Origin: Caryophanales bacterium UBA5732
Lineage (GTDB): Bacteria > Bacillota_I > Bacilli_A > Izemoplasmatales > Hujiaoplasmataceae
Assembly: GCA_002419445.1 (NCBI GenBank)
Contig: DIGC01000113.1
Span: forward strand, 1-38,049
Length of the DNA stretch: 38,049 nt
Direction of reading: 5' to 3'
A program made the position numbers and the translations under genes. Under the pieces are notes generated by a model. The model was not told the DNA's origin and made no database searches. It was given only the letters and a program-made list of their open reading frames with translations. Of the stretch, positions 1 to 9,300 are shown piece after piece. Numbering within the stretch: the stretch's first letter is position 1; the number at the start of each line of letters is the position of its first letter.

Positions 1-598
1 AAGCAATTGTTAAATTTTCTTCATCGAGAATGATATCGTCAGGATTAATATTAAAAGTTTTTCCTTCTATTTGCGAATCAGGGACTGGACAATAATCAAC
101 GCCCAGTTCAATAAACTGATCGCATTCTCCGCTATTTCTAGCGTTATGCCAGACTTGCAATACTGGGTGAAGTGCGATATTGAACAATAAATTATCTCCG
201 TCTTTATAGATATCTTCATTATCTCTAGCAAAAACAATTGCGTCAAACAATTCTTTATCTAGCGTCATAGGGCCGGTAGAATTATTGATTGCGTAAAGAT
301 TATTTACCCCTGGGTAAGCGTTGTATTTATCAAAATATTCGTGATATTGAATCGTTAGCTCTTCAAAGTCCTGAAAAACTTCAGCGATATTATAATCAGC
401 TCCTTGGTTATAATAGATTTTTAATGAGATGATGGTATCAAAATAGGAAGTGAATCGCTTTTCGCAAACGAAAATTCCGTCACCGTTATCGATACATAAA
501 TCCTCGCTGGGATTCGCTAGAGTCGTGCTTGTCTCTCCGCAAGCTACTAAAAGTAGGGATGAGATTATGATAACGAGGAATAAAGTAATTTTTTTCAT
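1..598 (-). CDS. apbE: ApbE-like FAD:protein FMN transferase lipoprotein, C-terminus outside window
   Basis: About 199 N-terminal residues are visible on the minus strand; the gene runs off the left edge, so it is partial. It starts at ATG 598-596 with AGGAG at 606-610. A signal peptide ends in LLLVAC with the lipobox Cys at residue 20, so it should be an extracytoplasmic lipoprotein. The following FTSYFDTIISLKIYY and, later, an ALHPVLQVWHNA segment match the N-terminal part of ApbE proteins, which attach FMN covalently to Thr of partner flavoproteins using FAD. The metal-binding and catalytic C-terminal half is not in the window. The neighbour is a divergent NusG-domain-II gene; in other Bacillota such genes often lie beside apbE in flavin-based electron-transfer loci. 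Identification is by motif memory, not alignment. Confidence 0.72.
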   Translation of the reverse strand, partial: MKKITLFLVIIISSLLLVACGETSTTLANPSEDLCIDNGDGIFVCEKRFTSYFDTIISLKIYYNQGADYNIAEVFQDFEELTIQYHEYFDKYNAYPGVNNLYAINNSTGPMTLDKELFDAIVFARDNEDIYKDGDNLLFNIALHPVLQVWHNARNSGECDQFIELGVDYCPVPDSQIEGKTFNINPDDIILDEENLTIA

Positions 599-621
599 TT
601 GAAGTCTCCTTATGATTTATG

Positions 622-650
622 TTTAAAAATATCTCTATTTATTATATAAT
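622..650 (+). promoter_or_regulatory. Candidate sigma-A promoter for the NusG-domain-II gene
   Basis: A TATAAT box at 645-650 lies 17 bases after a weak -35 TTTAAA at 622-627. Transcription would begin near 656-658, only a few bases before the GAGGTG ribosome site at 662-667, giving a very short leader. Confidence 0.45.
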
Positions 651-672
651 ATTTATGTAGCGAGGTGTTATT

Positions 673-1173
673 ATCAAAAAACGTGATCTTATCTTCATTG
701 GTTTAATTTTACTTTTTGCGCTTGTCAGTGGTTTAACTTTTAAAATTATTGAAAAAGTTAATGATACTGGAAACACCTACGCAAAAGTAGTTTATCAAAA
801 TGAAGTTATCTTAATGATTAATTTAAAGACGAATGATTATAAAGTCTATAATACCGAATATAAAGAATTAGTTCATGTTGAAAGAGCTTTGGAAGGGATT
901 TTTTACGTCCCTGGTAAGACTACAACGGAAATGACTGAATTATATTTAGAAGATGAATATGCTAAAGAAAATGAAATCGTCGGAATCAAGATTGTTGTTG
1001 AAGATGAAAAAATCAGTGTGGCTTATCAAGAAAGCCCTAAAGATTTATGTCAGTTTCAAAACCCTACATCTTCACCACTAGTTCCGATAGTTTGCTTGCC
1101 AAATGAACTAGTAATTAATGTTTATACAGATATCGAAAGCGATCAATTTATCCCGGATTCAATATTGGAGTGA
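673..1173 (+). CDS. NusG domain II-containing membrane-anchored protein (non-AUG start)
   Basis: The frame is open from just after a stop at 658-660 to TGA 1171-1173. The first in-frame ATG (814) would cut into the conserved domain, so I place the start at ATC 673 (or ATT 670), after GAGGTG at 662-667; no ATG, GTG or TTG is available upstream in frame. The product is about 166 residues: KKRD, one hydrophobic segment (about residues 5-24), then a NusG_II-type domain ending in PKDLCQF...PIVCLPNELVINV, which matches the family pattern CPDxxC...IVCLPN. The first Cys of that pattern is Ser here (ESPKDLC). In other Bacillota such proteins neighbour apbE and Gx-type membrane proteins of flavin/quinone electron-transfer loci. 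The exact role is unknown. Domain confidence is high; the start is less sure. Confidence 0.7.
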   Translation: MKKRDLIFIGLILLFALVSGLTFKIIEKVNDTGNTYAKVVYQNEVILMINLKTNDYKVYNTEYKELVHVERALEGIFYVPGKTTTEMTELYLEDEYAKENEIVGIKIVVEDEKISVAYQESPKDLCQFQNPTSSPLVPIVCLPNELVINVYTDIESDQFIPDSILE

Positions 1174-1177
1174 TAAT

Positions 1178-1408
1178 ATGTTAGTAATTGTAAGTCCCAG
1201 TGTATTTTTAATATCAAGAATTGTTCTTTTCTTTGTGGCGACGATGTTTATCTTTAGAACTATCCAAGCCGTTGATTTAGCGAAAATATTTAGACCAAAT
1301 TCCGGTGACCAAATCAGGTTTTTATATATGGTCATCTCTGTTATCCTTGGTTATTTTTTCGTGGACGCTATTGTATCTTTGTTTGAGAACCTTAATAATC
1401 TATTATAG
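1178..1408 (+). CDS. DUF1146 family small membrane protein (YwzB-like)
   Basis: A 76-residue protein starting at ATG 1178, seven bases after GGAG (1167-1170) and four bases after the upstream stop, so it is co-transcribed with the NusG-domain-II gene. An upstream ATG at 1118 in the same frame lies inside that gene and has no ribosome site. Two hydrophobic segments (about residues 8-27 and 49-68) flank a short cytoplasmic or exterior loop with DLAKIFRPNS. The pattern resembles DUF1146/YwzB proteins, which in Bacillus sit near the ATP synthase and murA genes. No biochemical role is known to me. Its last 17 bases overlap tail-to-tail with the convergent yigZ. Confidence 0.7.
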   Translation: MLVIVSPSVFLISRIVLFFVATMFIFRTIQAVDLAKIFRPNSGDQIRFLYMVISVILGYFFVDAIVSLFENLNNLL

Positions 1409-2009
1409 AGTATTCTTGACTTTCTTTAAGGATTATCAGTTTGTCCGAGTAATTGTTGTGATTAAATAATTTTGTTTTTATTTCATCAAAATTATGTTCT
1501 GTCAAATGAAAATAGAATGTAACGTTTGAGCCATAATCCACTTTTTCAAGGATTGTGTTATCACGAATGATTTTATCAATATTGCCTAATGAATCATAAT
1601 CACAAGTTACTAAACAGTAATATGTGGTTATTTTTTTTGTGAATGTCGCTTTACTTAAGACTAAGGAAGCTGTGTGAGAATAAGCTCTAATCAAGCCGCC
1701 GCCACCTAGTAAAATTCCGCCAAAATATCGAATCACAATCATTAGACAATCATTTAAATCATTATTTTTTATAACTTCAAGAATTGGATACCCTGCGGTC
1801 CTGTTCGGCTCACCGTCATCACTGTATTTTACCTGAAAATCATTCAAAATATAAGCGTAGGTATAATGGCTTGCGCCTTCATATTCTTTACGGACGTTTT
1901 CTAGAATGTTATTTACTTCATCGATAGTTTCTGTATGATATAAAAGACCGATAAAACGTGACTTTTTTTCGATGAATTCGACTTTGGTTAATCCAGCTAT
2001 AGATTTCAT
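1392..2009 (-). CDS. yigZ: YigZ/IMPACT (UPF0029) family protein
   Basis: 205 residues. The N-terminal half carries the UPF0029/IMPACT signature: SRFIG near residue 17, DGEPNRTAGYPIL near 65-77, and VIRYFGGILLGGGGLIRAY near 92-110. The C-terminal third is a small domain like DUF1949. Family members (YigZ, YvyE) are small conserved cytoplasmic proteins with proposed roles in translation or ribosome-associated regulation; the biochemical activity is unsettled. It starts at ATG 2009-2007 with GGTGAG at 2018-2013. A minus-strand TATAAT at 2030-2025 suggests its own promoter. It converges on the DUF1146 gene with a 17-base overlap. Confidence 0.9.
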   Translation of the reverse strand: MKSIAGLTKVEFIEKKSRFIGLLYHTETIDEVNNILENVRKEYEGASHYTYAYILNDFQVKYSDDGEPNRTAGYPILEVIKNNDLNDCLMIVIRYFGGILLGGGGLIRAYSHTASLVLSKATFTKKITTYYCLVTCDYDSLGNIDKIIRDNTILEKVDYGSNVTFYFHLTEHNFDEIKTKLFNHNNYSDKLIILKESQEYSIIDY

Positions 2010-2127
2010 TTTCTCACCTAGTGTATTATAACATAATTAGTGGATTTTCAAAACAGTTATCTTAAAGGAAAATCTAATTACAGTGGCCTTATTTTGATTA
2101 AAAGAAATAGTATTAATATGATGCATA

Positions 2128-2136
2128 TGATATAAT
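2128..2136 (+). promoter_or_regulatory. Extended -10 promoter for the cca-pulA-yhaM cluster
   Basis: TGATATAAT at 2128-2136 is an extended -10 box; no good -35 lies 17 bases upstream, which is typical of extended -10 promoters. It precedes the cca ribosome site GGTGA (2143-2147) by six bases, so the leader is very short. Confidence 0.5.
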
Positions 2137-2151
2137 ACTCATGGTGATTTT

Positions 2152-3324
2152 ATGAATAGATCGCAAATTTTAGGAAAGTTAATTCTTAAAAAACTTATTG
2201 AATCAGGTTACGAAGCCTACTTTGTAGGCGGTTTTGTGAGAGATTATCTATTAAACATCGATTCTTCCGATATTGACATCACTACCAACGCTACTCCGGA
2301 AGAAGTGGAGAGATTATTTCCTTCTACTAAAGCGACTGGTAAAAAATACGGGACTGTAACTGTTTATATGGAAGACCAAAAATATGAAGTGACCACTTAC
2401 CGTATTGACCAAAAATACCTTAATCACCGGAAACCGGAATCTGTCATCTACTCTTTAAAACTTGAAGAAGATTTAAAGAGAAGAGATTTTACTATAAACG
2501 CTCTAGCTATGGATTATGATGAACAGATTATTGATTTATTTAATGGACAAGTAGATTTAAATCGAGGAATCATCAGAGCGATTGGTAATCCCGATGAAAG
2601 ATTTAAAGAAGACGCTTTAAGAATTATACGAGCGCTTAGATTTGTCTCAAGGTTTGGCTTTAAGATTGAAGGCGAAACTTTGGCGAGTATGAAGGATTAC
2701 GCAAGTAAGATTAAAGTTTTACCTAATGAAAGAATCATTCCGGAATTAGAAGATCTTTTTAATAATCCTTATCAAAAACAGGCAACTGTCTATATGGACA
2801 AAATTTTTTTTGGTAAGGTTTTCCCGGAATTGGAAAAGGGAATCGCTAGGTATAATCAAAGCCCAATTACGCTTAATTTATATGAGTTTATGGCTTTATG
2901 CTTTTATTTAGAAAAGGTTGATATTCCCGATTACTGGCGATTATCTAACAAGGAAAAAATCTTGATTTATAAGTTAATACACATATTAGGAGTTACTCAT
3001 AATTGTCATTATAACCCATCTTTGGTTTATAAACTAGGTCTTGAGATTTGTTTAATCGCCAATAGAATTTCGCAAATAATCATGCCTTATTGTAATCAAG
3101 AAGAAGCGATTAGACACATCTATTTAACCCTGCCGATAAAAAGTCGCGATCAACTTAAAATTAATGGGTTTGATATAAAAAACTTACAGAAAATCAGTGA
3201 CGATGAAATGATTGGTGATGTTTTGGAAGAAATAGAATTTCAAGTTATCAATCGTCACTTAGAAAATGAATTTGATGAATTAATAAATTACGCAAAGAAG
3301 TTAATGGAGAGATTACATGGATAA
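2152..3324 (+). CDS. cca: CCA tRNA nucleotidyltransferase
   Basis: 390 residues, a class II nucleotidyltransferase that adds or repairs the 3' CCA end of tRNAs. Visible motifs are GGFVRD (26-31), the metal-binding DxD pair D40/D42 in SSDIDITTNA, RRDFTINALAMD (110-121, ribose and nucleotide contacts) and EDALRIIRALRF. The C-terminal helical part is less conserved and the length fits the family. The start follows GGTGA at 2143-2147. The last eight bases overlap pulA, so the two are translationally linked. Whether it adds the full CCA or is one of a split CC/A pair cannot be told from one gene, but the complete motif set favours a normal CCA enzyme. Confidence 0.93.
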   Translation: MNRSQILGKLILKKLIESGYEAYFVGGFVRDYLLNIDSSDIDITTNATPEEVERLFPSTKATGKKYGTVTVYMEDQKYEVTTYRIDQKYLNHRKPESVIYSLKLEEDLKRRDFTINALAMDYDEQIIDLFNGQVDLNRGIIRAIGNPDERFKEDALRIIRALRFVSRFGFKIEGETLASMKDYASKIKVLPNERIIPELEDLFNNPYQKQATVYMDKIFFGKVFPELEKGIARYNQSPITLNLYEFMALCFYLEKVDIPDYWRLSNKEKILIYKLIHILGVTHNCHYNPSLVYKLGLEICLIANRISQIIMPYCNQEEAIRHIYLTLPIKSRDQLKINGFDIKNLQKISDDEMIGDVLEEIEFQVINRHLENEFDELINYAKKLMERLHG

Positions 3325-5416
3325 AAGACCATTTTATTGTTATCTAGATAGTTTTGATGAATTGACAATTATCATTCCCATCAAAAATTATCAAGATAAC
3401 TTAGAATACTTTTTAGTTGGTAATGAAGAAATTATTAAACTAAAAATAACCCAGAAGATAAATTTAGGTGTGGAGATTAAGCTGATTGCTAATTTCGACG
3501 CCTATATTGATTTAAGCAAAGTATATTTTGTCGAAAATACTAAAAAACAGATGGCTGAACTTTATACCGGGAAGATTGTTAGAACCGAATTGTTCGATAA
3601 TATTTACAATTATAAGAAACACGATTTAGGATTCACTTATACTCAAGAAGGCACGAAGTTTAAAATCTGGTCGCCAGTCGCTAAGTATGTGAAATTAGAA
3701 TTAGTTGATAAATTGGGAGATATTAAATATTATGATTTGGAAAACAAAATCGCCGGCGTCTGGAGAGCGTTTATCGATGGTGATTTAGAAGGATATAAGT
3801 ACCGCTATTTAGTTTATGTTAACGGGAAAGAACAAAGCGTTTTAGACCCTTACGCTAAAGCTTCTGACGCTAACAGTGAATATAACTTCGTGGTTGATTT
3901 AATGAAGACATACCAAATGCAGTATAAACCTGATTTTAGCGGTAATCCATTAGATGCCATCATCTATGAAACAAGCGTAAGAGACTTTACAAGCGATGAA
4001 AATATCGCATTTAAAAACAAGAAAAAATATCTTGGTTTTATCGAAGAAAACATTAAAACTCCCAACGGATTTTCTGCAGGTATTGACTACTTGGTGGAAC
4101 TGGGAATTACTCATGTTCAATTAATGCCAATCTTCGATTTTGAAGGCATTGATGAATTGAATCCTGACAGTCAATATAACTGGGGCTATAACCCTAGTCA
4201 ATATTTCATTCCCGAAGGATCATATTCAACCAACCCAAATGACGCTTATTCAAGAATTAATGAACTCAAAATGATGATTGATCAATTGCATAAAAGAAAT
4301 ATATCTGTAGTTATGGACGTTGTCTATAACCACGTTTATGACGCAGTTAATTTTTCCATGGAAAAGTTAGTACCTGGTTATCCTTATCACGTTGATCGTA
4401 ATGGTATTAACACTAACGTATCGGGTTGTTCAAATGATTTGGCAACACACAGGAAAATGCTTAGAAAACTCATCATTGAATCTACGCATTTTTGGGCAAG
4501 CGAATATAAGGTAGATGGTTTTAGATTTGATTTAATGGGATTAATCGATTATGAAACGATGAATGAATTAATGTTGGAATTACATGATTTAAACCCGCAA
4601 ATCATCGTCTATGGTGAAGGTTGGAATATGTATTCATCAAATCTTTCTGACCGGATGGCGCATATGGGCAGCAAGAAAGTCATGCCGACAATTGGTTTCT
4701 TCAACGATAAATTTCGCGAAACAATTAAGGGTTCCACTTTTAATCCTAAAGAACCGGGATATACTACCGGCAATACAAACAATCTAGAAACGGTAAAAGA
4801 AATGATTTTAGGCAGTGCAAAAAATCGTTATTTGTTTAAATATTCAGCTCAAAGCATTAACTACGTTGAATGTCATGATAATTTGACTTTCTTTGATAAA
4901 TGCCTATATATGACGGAAAATATGGAAAGTATTTATCGCCAACAACTTTTAGCTACTTCAATGGTGATTCTTTCTCAAGGCGTGCCTTTCATCCATTCCG
5001 GTCAAGAGTTTTACAGAACCAAAAGTTTAGATGAAAATTCGTATATCTCAGGAGATGAAATCAATAAAGTTGATTGGAGTTTACGAGAAAAACATTTTGA
5101 TGAAATCAACTTTGTTAAAGAACTAATTAAAATTAGAAAGAACTTTAATTGTTTTAAATTAAAAGCAGCTAGCGATCTAGAAGCTAAGACTGACATCGTT
5201 AGTCTTAACTCAGGTTCTTTGCTGGTACATTATAATGATACCTGTAATCTATTATTGGTGTTTAAACCGACTTCGATTGAGGAAACGATTATTATTCCTG
5301 AAGAATATCAATTATTGCTGGCATCGGAAGAATTGGAGTCAAAAGACGGAAGTGAATATTGTCTAAAAGAAATTGGCACTTATATCTTTAGGAAAGGAGA
5401 TGAGGCGAATGTTTGA
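3317..5416 (+). CDS. pulA: Type I pullulanase (intracellular, GH13)
   Basis: 699 residues with no signal peptide, so a cytoplasmic debranching enzyme cleaving alpha-1,6 links of pullulan, glycogen or limit dextrins. A CBM48-like domain (TKFKIWSPVAKYVKLEL, about 113-129) precedes the GH13 barrel. Family landmarks are YNWGYNP at 287-293, VVYNH at 335-339, DGFRFDLMG with the nucleophile D405, VYGEGW with the acid E434, and ECHDN with H520/D521. The start ATG overlaps the end of cca by eight bases, with GGAGAG (3305-3310) as ribosome site. It is followed by yhaM with an eight-base overlap. Pairing with cca and yhaM looks like compact gene packing rather than pathway linkage. Confidence 0.93.
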   Translation: MDKRPFYCYLDSFDELTIIIPIKNYQDNLEYFLVGNEEIIKLKITQKINLGVEIKLIANFDAYIDLSKVYFVENTKKQMAELYTGKIVRTELFDNIYNYKKHDLGFTYTQEGTKFKIWSPVAKYVKLELVDKLGDIKYYDLENKIAGVWRAFIDGDLEGYKYRYLVYVNGKEQSVLDPYAKASDANSEYNFVVDLMKTYQMQYKPDFSGNPLDAIIYETSVRDFTSDENIAFKNKKKYLGFIEENIKTPNGFSAGIDYLVELGITHVQLMPIFDFEGIDELNPDSQYNWGYNPSQYFIPEGSYSTNPNDAYSRINELKMMIDQLHKRNISVVMDVVYNHVYDAVNFSMEKLVPGYPYHVDRNGINTNVSGCSNDLATHRKMLRKLIIESTHFWASEYKVDGFRFDLMGLIDYETMNELMLELHDLNPQIIVYGEGWNMYSSNLSDRMAHMGSKKVMPTIGFFNDKFRETIKGSTFNPKEPGYTTGNTNNLETVKEMILGSAKNRYLFKYSAQSINYVECHDNLTFFDKCLYMTENMESIYRQQLLATSMVILSQGVPFIHSGQEFYRTKSLDENSYISGDEINKVDWSLREKHFDEINFVKELIKIRKNFNCFKLKAASDLEAKTDIVSLNSGSLLVHYNDTCNLLLVFKPTSIEETIIIPEEYQLLLASEELESKDGSEYCLKEIGTYIFRKGDEANV

Positions 5417-6332
5417 AGCAGGATTAAATTATGAATTTTTTGCGAAAGTACTTCAAATCAATGAATCAACTTACGCAACCTATCCAGTCACAGTCCTTAC
5501 TGAAGATAATGAAACTGTTATCGTTAGAATTAAACAAGAGGAAAGCTTATCTTTAAATAAACTATATTTTTTTAAAACTGAAGGGATTGTTTTTAAAGAA
5601 AAAATCCATCTTGAAGTTATCGAATCTAAGAAATTATCGGAAGTAGAAATATCTGATGCTAAAAGAGAAAAACTGATGAAGTTTTTCTATAATCACGCAC
5701 CTGTAAATACTACTCAGATTATTAAAGATATTGAAAAAACAATTCAAGGATTAGAGAACGAAGTTATTAAAACGGTCACGGAAAAAATCTATTTAGATAA
5801 TAAAGAAGATTTTTATTTATATCCGGCAGCAACTAAGTTTCATCATGCCTACATTTCCGGATTAGCTTATCACACTCATTCCATGTTAAGATTAGCAAAA
5901 GGATTTTTAGAAGTCTATGACTGGTTGAACGCCGATTTACTATATGCAGGAATTATCTTACATGACATTTGTAAAATCTTTGAATTTGATTCTTTTGAAG
6001 GCAGTAATTATACAATCAAAGGTAAACTGATAGGGCACATCTCTATGGGCGTCAGCATGTTAGATAGAGTTGCCAGAGATTTAAATTTTCAAGATACGGA
6101 AGAAGTAATGTTATTACAACATATTCTTTTAAGCCATCATTATTACGGTAACTTTGGATCGCCAAAGAAACCTAATATTGCTGAAGCGCTGATGATTCAT
6201 TTTATAGATAATATCGATTCTAAAACTTGTGTTTTAGGCGAAGAGTTGGAATTAGTGGAAAACGGCGATTTAACAGGACCGATCGGGGTTTTAGAACGCG
6301 AAAGATATTACAAACATAAACTATCTAAATAA
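5409..6332 (+). CDS. yhaM: YhaM-like 3'-5' exoribonuclease (OB fold plus HD domain)
   Basis: 307 residues from ATG 5409; GGAAAGGAG (5391-5399) sits about nine bases upstream, while an in-frame ATG at 5400 is too close to it and an earlier TTG at 5373 lies inside pulA. The N-terminal about 75 residues look like an OB-type nucleic-acid-binding fold. The HD domain shows FHHAYISGLAYHTHSM (144-159), LHDICK (184-189) and, further on, LSHHYYGNFGSPKKP and IDNIDSK, all characteristic of YhaM. B. subtilis YhaM trims the 3' ends of RNA and DNA. It is the last gene of the cluster and is followed by a strong terminator shared with the convergent neighbour. Confidence 0.87.
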   Translation: MFEAGLNYEFFAKVLQINESTYATYPVTVLTEDNETVIVRIKQEESLSLNKLYFFKTEGIVFKEKIHLEVIESKKLSEVEISDAKREKLMKFFYNHAPVNTTQIIKDIEKTIQGLENEVIKTVTEKIYLDNKEDFYLYPAATKFHHAYISGLAYHTHSMLRLAKGFLEVYDWLNADLLYAGIILHDICKIFEFDSFEGSNYTIKGKLIGHISMGVSMLDRVARDLNFQDTEEVMLLQHILLSHHYYGNFGSPKKPNIAEALMIHFIDNIDSKTCVLGEELELVENGDLTGPIGVLERERYYKHKLSK

Positions 6333-6335
6333 ACA

Positions 6336-6367
6336 AAAAAACTGTTGGAATTAACCAACAGTTTTTA
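6336..6367. terminator. Bidirectional intrinsic terminator
   Basis: Eight-base arms ACTGTTGG (6341-6348) and CCAACAGT (6355-6362) around a six-base loop, with an A-run before and a T-run after. It serves both the + strand yhaM and the - strand gene ending at 6384. Confidence 0.85.
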
Positions 6368-6383
6368 TTTTATTTGGTTTTAA

Positions 6384-9300
6384 TTAGTTAAAATAAGGTT
6401 CTAAAACAGCTTCGTAATATGCATTTTCGATACTTTCAAAATTAGCTAGAATTTCCGCTGGAGTCAAATCGATATAATCATTGCCTAAGAAATTGCCGTC
6501 TGCCATAAATTGTGCCATTTTGATATTTGAAGTACCTAGAACGTAAACTTCGGCGATTACATCATCAAAGTAGAATTCTAAAGCTTTCAAGACACTGGCA
6601 GGAATGTTTGGAACTTCAATTCCATATTTTTCTTCAACGTCAGCGTCAGTCAAATCATAGACCATAGTATAGAATTTATAAGTTGCGTATAATTCAAGTT
6701 GAGCTAAAGTCGGCTTATCTGAATCATTGAAAACAGCCGCATCATATTGATCAGCGTTTTCGTCAGCGCTAGTAAATTTAGCTGAGAATTGTTCGAAGTT
6801 TTCACCTTGTTCAGCGAGGATTAAATGAAGACCGAATTGAGTAACGATTAAATCGGATTGTAATTCAGTTAATTCAGCATTTTGCGGTAAACGATATTCT
6901 TGGTAAAGACTTGTAAGTGCCGATGTAAAGTCTTCATCATAAGTATCTTTAACACCGTAAGGACCGCTGTAATGTAATGAATGTGTTGTTTCTTGGTCTT
7001 CTTCATCAGGCATATCCAATACTTCAGTTAACAGAAGTATGCCTTGTTGCTTGAACTCACCCCAAGTTTCATCTTCTCTAGTTGCTTTTTGATAAGCTGT
7101 AACTAAAGCGGTGAACGCTCCTTCATAATCATTGATTTCTGTTTCTAAACTAGCTAACAAACTCATGAAAGCAGTGTTTTCTTCAGGTGTTAAAGTAGCG
7201 ACGTAATCATTATAATTATCAGGTGTACCATCTTCATCAAAGTCAATGTAAACCAATAATTGAGTAACGTCTAATGAGAAGTAGTTGTCGTAATTATCTT
7301 CAACGATTGCATATAAAGCTTCAACAACATCATATTCGTCAATTACTTCATTGATTAAATAAGGTCTTAACTCACTAGTGATAAAATATTCTAAAAGGGC
7401 AGTTTCAGTCTTAGTGCCATATTGAGAATAAGCATAATCTAAGAATGATTTATGTGGATACTCCATACCGTATTGCGCATACATATTCTTCATGTATAAA
7501 TAATATGATTTTGAGTTTTCGATAACGGAAAGGATTTCATCCATTCTAACAGTATCATTCTTTAAAATATTTCTTTGCGTACCAAATGTTTCTTCATAAT
7601 AACTTGAATATAATAACTCTTTAAATTGAGCAGCGTATAAAGTGTAAATACCTGGGTTTTTACTTAATGTGAAAGTAAATAGTTCATCAGCTGTAAACTC
7701 TACTGGATCTTCAGAAAGTAATGTAGTATTTAAACTAGCTACGATGTTTTTATCGCCATTATTTTGCATGTCATAAGTAGAATCAATTTCTTTATAATCA
7801 TTAGCTAAGTAATAGTCATAAATAACAAATCCCATTTCCGTTCTTAAAGTTGATAATTCCTTATTGATATTGGTACTGCCATTAGTGCCATATACTTTAG
7901 TATCAAGTAATTTGTCGCTAACAGCTTGATAAATTGTATCGTTATTGATTAAAGTTTTTAGGTCAGGATAACTAACTGTAACATCCGGAACTTTTGAATT
8001 AGTACCTTCAGTTAAAACGTTAACAGTTACTTTACCAATTCTTGTTTCGCCTAAAACTTTAATTGTATAACTTAAGTCAACGATAGAATCAACTGCAGGA
8101 GTAGTTACTTTACCGTCATTAGCCACAACTGTCTTATCAGATGAAACCCAAGTGATAGTTGAATTGTATTCGCCTGTTGTCGGTAAGACTATGTCTTCAA
8201 CGATTGTTTGAGGAATAACGATTGATTGTTCGATTAAATCTAAAACAGCTTTTCCTAAGTCATATTTTGTCGGTTCTTCAAGTTTATGAGTTAAATAATA
8301 GAAAGTAGTAGAAGAAACAGCGATTGATTGAGGTTTAGATGAATATGTTTTATCATTTAATTGAGAAACTGTTTTAAACATATATGTTGCTAAAGTCGGA
8401 GCGAATTTATTAACTTCATCAAAGTTAAACGATAAGTTTTCATTATCAAGAGCGGTTAAATCTTCAATAGTTGCGTTTTCTGGTAATAAATCGCGATATT
8501 CGCCATAAACATAATTGTACATTAAGATGTAATAGTTAAGAATTTCCGCATCAGTAAGTTCATTACTGTTATTAGGCGTAAAAGTCGAAACGTTCTTTTG
8601 TTCACGGTATTGTTTGTTGAAGATTAATTCATGAGTATCAGAAACGTCTGCGTTTGTTGCATCAAGTACTGTGCCGTCTGATTTTAAAGTATAGACAAGT
8701 TCATCAGCGGAATTTTTAATAAGGATATCTTCAGTTTTATCAAAAGAATCAACTCTATTCATTGTGTAATAAACTGTGTTAGCATCTTTGTAAGTTTCAG
8801 CTTCTTCAAAAGTATCAAAGATATTTTCGTTTTCAATAACAACTTCGTCTAAATCATTTACAAGATTACCAAGTTCGTCAAGTGAGTAAGTTTTATCGTC
8901 TTCATCGGTGTAAACATTGCCTTCACCCTTGGTGTAGATAATGTCTTGTTCGATGTCAAGGATATTATCTGTTGCGTCAAAATAGAAAACTTCAACAGTT
9001 GTATAAGCTTCAACAATGTTTCCGTCACCATCTGTTAAAGTTTCATAAGTGTAAGTGTAGCCTTTGTACTGAGCTAGAGTATTACCATATATTTCAACTA
9101 AATGGTAGATTTCCATAACAGCTAAAGCATCTTCTCTACTAGTAAAACGGATGTTGATGGCTTTCATATCTTCAAAATAAGAAGAAATGAATGCAGTACC
9201 TACTTCGACATCGGTTAATTCTTCAGCTAAAGCTTCAAGAGCGTATTTTTCTCTTGCGATTAATAAACTGACATATTCGGCTTCGTTGCCTTCGTATCCA

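Noticed and set aside
814..1173. ATG 814 as start of the NusG-domain-II protein
   Set aside because: It would remove the TM and the first strand of the domain, and there is no ribosome site in front of it, whereas the upstream frame has GAGGTG.
5011..5196. Antisense open frames inside pulA, the GGDEF-EAL genes, thiolase and liv genes
   Set aside because: They lack ribosome sites and family matches and lie wholly opposite strong coding frames; shadows of the real genes.
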